23,297 nucleotides of DNA from Kiritimatiellia bacterium. Its GTDB lineage: Bacteria > Verrucomicrobiota > Kiritimatiellia > SLAD01. Under the pieces are notes generated by a model. The model did no database searches. It saw nothing but the letters and a program-made list of their open reading frames with translations, and was not told where the DNA came from. The position numbers and the translations under genes are program-made. Positions 21,496 through 23,297 of this stretch are shown in pieces. The DNA is taken from positions 1 to 23,297 of the forward strand of contig SLCI01000216.1 of assembly GCA_007125875.1 (NCBI GenBank), read 5' to 3'. Within the stretch, counting starts at the first letter, position 1. Every line of letters starts with the position of its first letter.

Positions 21496-23297
21496 GGCTC
21501 CCGGAATTTGCCGTCCGTCATTCTGTCTTTGGCAATATGTTGACCGTTGTGGTCATCGTTGCCGGCATCCTGATCGTCTCGCAAATGCAGCGGGAAGTAT
21601 TTCCTGAAATCTCGCTGGACATCGTCACGGTCACAACGCTCTATCCCAGTGCCTCATCGGAGGAAGTTGAAGACCGCATCACGCATCCGATCGAAGACGC
21701 CATACGCGATGTGACCGGTATAAGTCTTTATACCTCGAGCTCGATCGAAGGCGTGTCACTGGTGTTCATTGAGGTTGATCCTGAAGCCCGCAATAAAGAT
21801 CGGATCATTACGGAGATTCAGCGCAAAATCGATCAGATCAACGACTTCCCTGACGAGGCGCTTGACCCCGATATCAATGTATTGACGACGCAAGGGCCGA
21901 TCATTCGGATAGCGGTGGGTGGGCCAGCCGAAGAGCGTGCGATCCAGGTTTATGCCGACTTCCTCAAAACGCGTCTGGAACAAGTGCCCGGCGTGGGCAG
22001 TATTGATCGAGACGGTTGGCGTGATGAAGAGTTTTGGGTAGAGCTCGACCTCGACCGACTGGACGCTTTCGATCTGGCGCCGGTAGATGTTGGTCAGGCC
22101 TTAGCCTCACGCAACATCTCGTTGCCGGGCGGTCGCTTGCGTGAAAATGGGCGCGAACGGGTATTGCGCACAATCGGCCAGTTTCAGCAGGAGGCCGATA
22201 TCGGGAATGTAATCGTTCGCTCTGATCCCGATGGCAACCATGTGCGCGTCCGCGATGTCGGCACGGTTACACGCACCTTTGCCGAGGCCGATTATTTCAT
22301 CCGTGCCAATGGCCATCGCGCAGTCGTGCTGGGTGTAAAAAAGACTGACCGGGCAGACACCATTGAGACGGTCCAAGCCATTCAAGCTATTATCGCAACC
22401 GAGCAGGATCGGCTGCCGGAAAATATCGAACTGACCTTGGTCGATGACGAGTCCTACTACGTGCAGCGCCGTTTGCAGGTATTAAGCATGAATGGTCTAC
22501 TGGGCATGTCGTTCGTGCTCATTTGCTTGTTTATTTTCCTGAACTTTCGGGTCGCCTTGATCACCGCCATTGGTATCCCGTTTTCCTTTTTGTCAGCGTT
22601 TCTGTTGATGAAGTTTTATGGCGTCACGATCAACATGATGACCATGTTCGGCTTAATCGTGGTGCTGGGAATGGTGGTTGATGATGCCATCATCGTGGGC
22701 GAAAATATTTTCCGGCACATGGAAATGGGGAAAACGCCGCGGGCCGCCGCCATCGAGGGCACTCAGGAAGTGATGTACCCCTTAATCACCACCGTGCTGA
22801 CCAGTTGCGCGGCGTTTTTGCCCCTCATTTTTGCCCCGGACATTTATGCGGAATTTCTGAAGTGGCTTCCCATCGTGGTCATCATGACGCTGGCGGGCTC
22901 TCTTTTCGAGTCACTGATTATTCTGCCCTGCCACGTGGCTGATTTTGTTCCTGCCTTCAAGCGTGAACAAGCAGACCCGACTGGTCATCGCCACGCGCAT
23001 CGCTGGATGAATGCATTGATTGCGACGTATGCTCGAGCGCTTCGGGTTATCTTGCGGTATCGCTATCGCTTTCTGGCGTGCGTGCTGGTCGCGTTTTTGG
23101 GGATGGGACTGTGGTCCTTCCGCACCATGCGCATTGATATCTTTCCTGCGGACATGATCGATATTTTCTTCGTGCGGCTAGCGGTGGAGGAGGGGACACA
23201 GTTAGATGAAACGGGCGAGTTTGCGGAGGCGATCGATCAAATGATTCATCAGCTGCCCTCGGACGAATTGCATGCCACGTTGACCTATGTAGGCGGA
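21492..23297 (+). CDS. RND efflux permease, 5' part only
   Basis: The frame is open for 602 codons and runs off the right edge; a full RND pump has just over 1000 residues. Helix 1 lies at about 12-32 (VVVIVAGILIVSQ). The first periplasmic loop contains the porter-domain motifs VFPEIS and TLYPSASSEEVEDRIT. The helix block after about residue 330 includes GLIVVLGMVVDDAIIVGEN, whose D397 and D398 match the proton-relay pair D407/D408 of AcrB. A second repeat begins near the end (FRTMRIDIFPADMID). The pump uses the proton gradient to export substrates through TolC. The gene follows the TolC gene with an ATGA overlap; no membrane fusion protein gene is visible, so it must be downstream or elsewhere. 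The substrate is not evident; the multidrug subgroup is most likely. Confidence 0.92.
   Translation, partial: MRLPEFAVRHSVFGNMLTVVVIVAGILIVSQMQREVFPEISLDIVTVTTLYPSASSEEVEDRITHPIEDAIRDVTGISLYTSSSIEGVSLVFIEVDPEARNKDRIITEIQRKIDQINDFPDEALDPDINVLTTQGPIIRIAVGGPAEERAIQVYADFLKTRLEQVPGVGSIDRDGWRDEEFWVELDLDRLDAFDLAPVDVGQALASRNISLPGGRLRENGRERVLRTIGQFQQEADIGNVIVRSDPDGNHVRVRDVGTVTRTFAEADYFIRANGHRAVVLGVKKTDRADTIETVQAIQAIIATEQDRLPENIELTLVDDESYYVQRRLQVLSMNGLLGMSFVLICLFIFLNFRVALITAIGIPFSFLSAFLLMKFYGVTINMMTMFGLIVVLGMVVDDAIIVGENIFRHMEMGKTPRAAAIEGTQEVMYPLITTVLTSCAAFLPLIFAPDIYAEFLKWLPIVVIMTLAGSLFESLIILPCHVADFVPAFKREQADPTGHRHAHRWMNALIATYARALRVILRYRYRFLACVLVAFLGMGLWSFRTMRIDIFPADMIDIFFVRLAVEEGTQLDETGEFAEAIDQMIHQLPSDELHATLTYVGG

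Overview
This 23.3 kb window looks like ordinary chromosome from a Gram-negative, sigma-54-containing bacterium of moderate GC. I see no insertion sequence, phage gene, CRISPR array or transfer signature. Gene density is high and no gap without a gene exceeds 300 bases. Several features point to the PVC group (Verrucomicrobiota, Kiritimatiellota or Lentisphaerota) or a neighbouring phylum: a membrane Ser/Thr kinase with an E-set/glycogen-binding-like, LRR-like and C-type-lectin-like exterior, a small PUR-alpha-type protein, a YbeY whose third metal-ligand position is Asp, and a phoH-HD-ybeY-CBS gene order. The placement is an inference, not a demonstrated assignment.

Layout. (1) Positions 1-762: a partial minus-strand lipoprotein-like gene diverges from a small secreted protein of unknown function. 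(2) Positions 844-6384, plus strand: a tight run of carbamate kinase, threonine synthase, a coiled-coil glycosyltransferase-associated protein, a GT4 glycosyltransferase, a photolyase-family flavoprotein with unusual domain order, and a GGQ release-factor-like rescue protein. (3) Positions 6394-8766, minus: the sensory kinase, convergent with the previous run. (4) Positions 8767-10781: a divergent promoter region with a palindrome, then a 74-residue protein and rpoN (sigma-54). (5) Positions 10782-11011: two inverted copies of a 37-base hairpin repeat around a third hairpin. (6) Positions 11012-13457, minus: a CsgG-like/PEGA protein, tRNA-Asn(GTT) with its own promoter, a DUF2062 membrane protein, and MsrA with two plausible starts. 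(7) Positions 13563-14676, plus: the PUR-alpha-like protein overlapping psuG, behind a good sigma-70-type promoter. (8) Positions 14667-19815, minus: phoH, a 7TM-HD phosphohydrolase, ybeY, a CNNM/CBS/CorC protein and a DUF429 protein, with overlaps of 4 to 101 bases. (9) Positions 19990-23297, plus: a TolC-type outer-membrane protein overlapping an RND efflux permease that runs off the end.

Functional themes are ribosome quality control and RNA metabolism (ybeY, phoH, release-factor-like protein, psuG), cyclic-nucleotide and phosphorylation signalling (HD protein, kinase), envelope functions (CsgG/PEGA, DUF2062, TolC/RND, glycosyltransferase) and damage repair (photolyase family, MsrA). I found no clear new multigene defence or mobile system. 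The most unusual items are the kinase ectodomain, the two MsrA starts, the covarying inverted hairpin pair, the 101-base overlap into ybeY, and the domain order of the photolyase-family protein.
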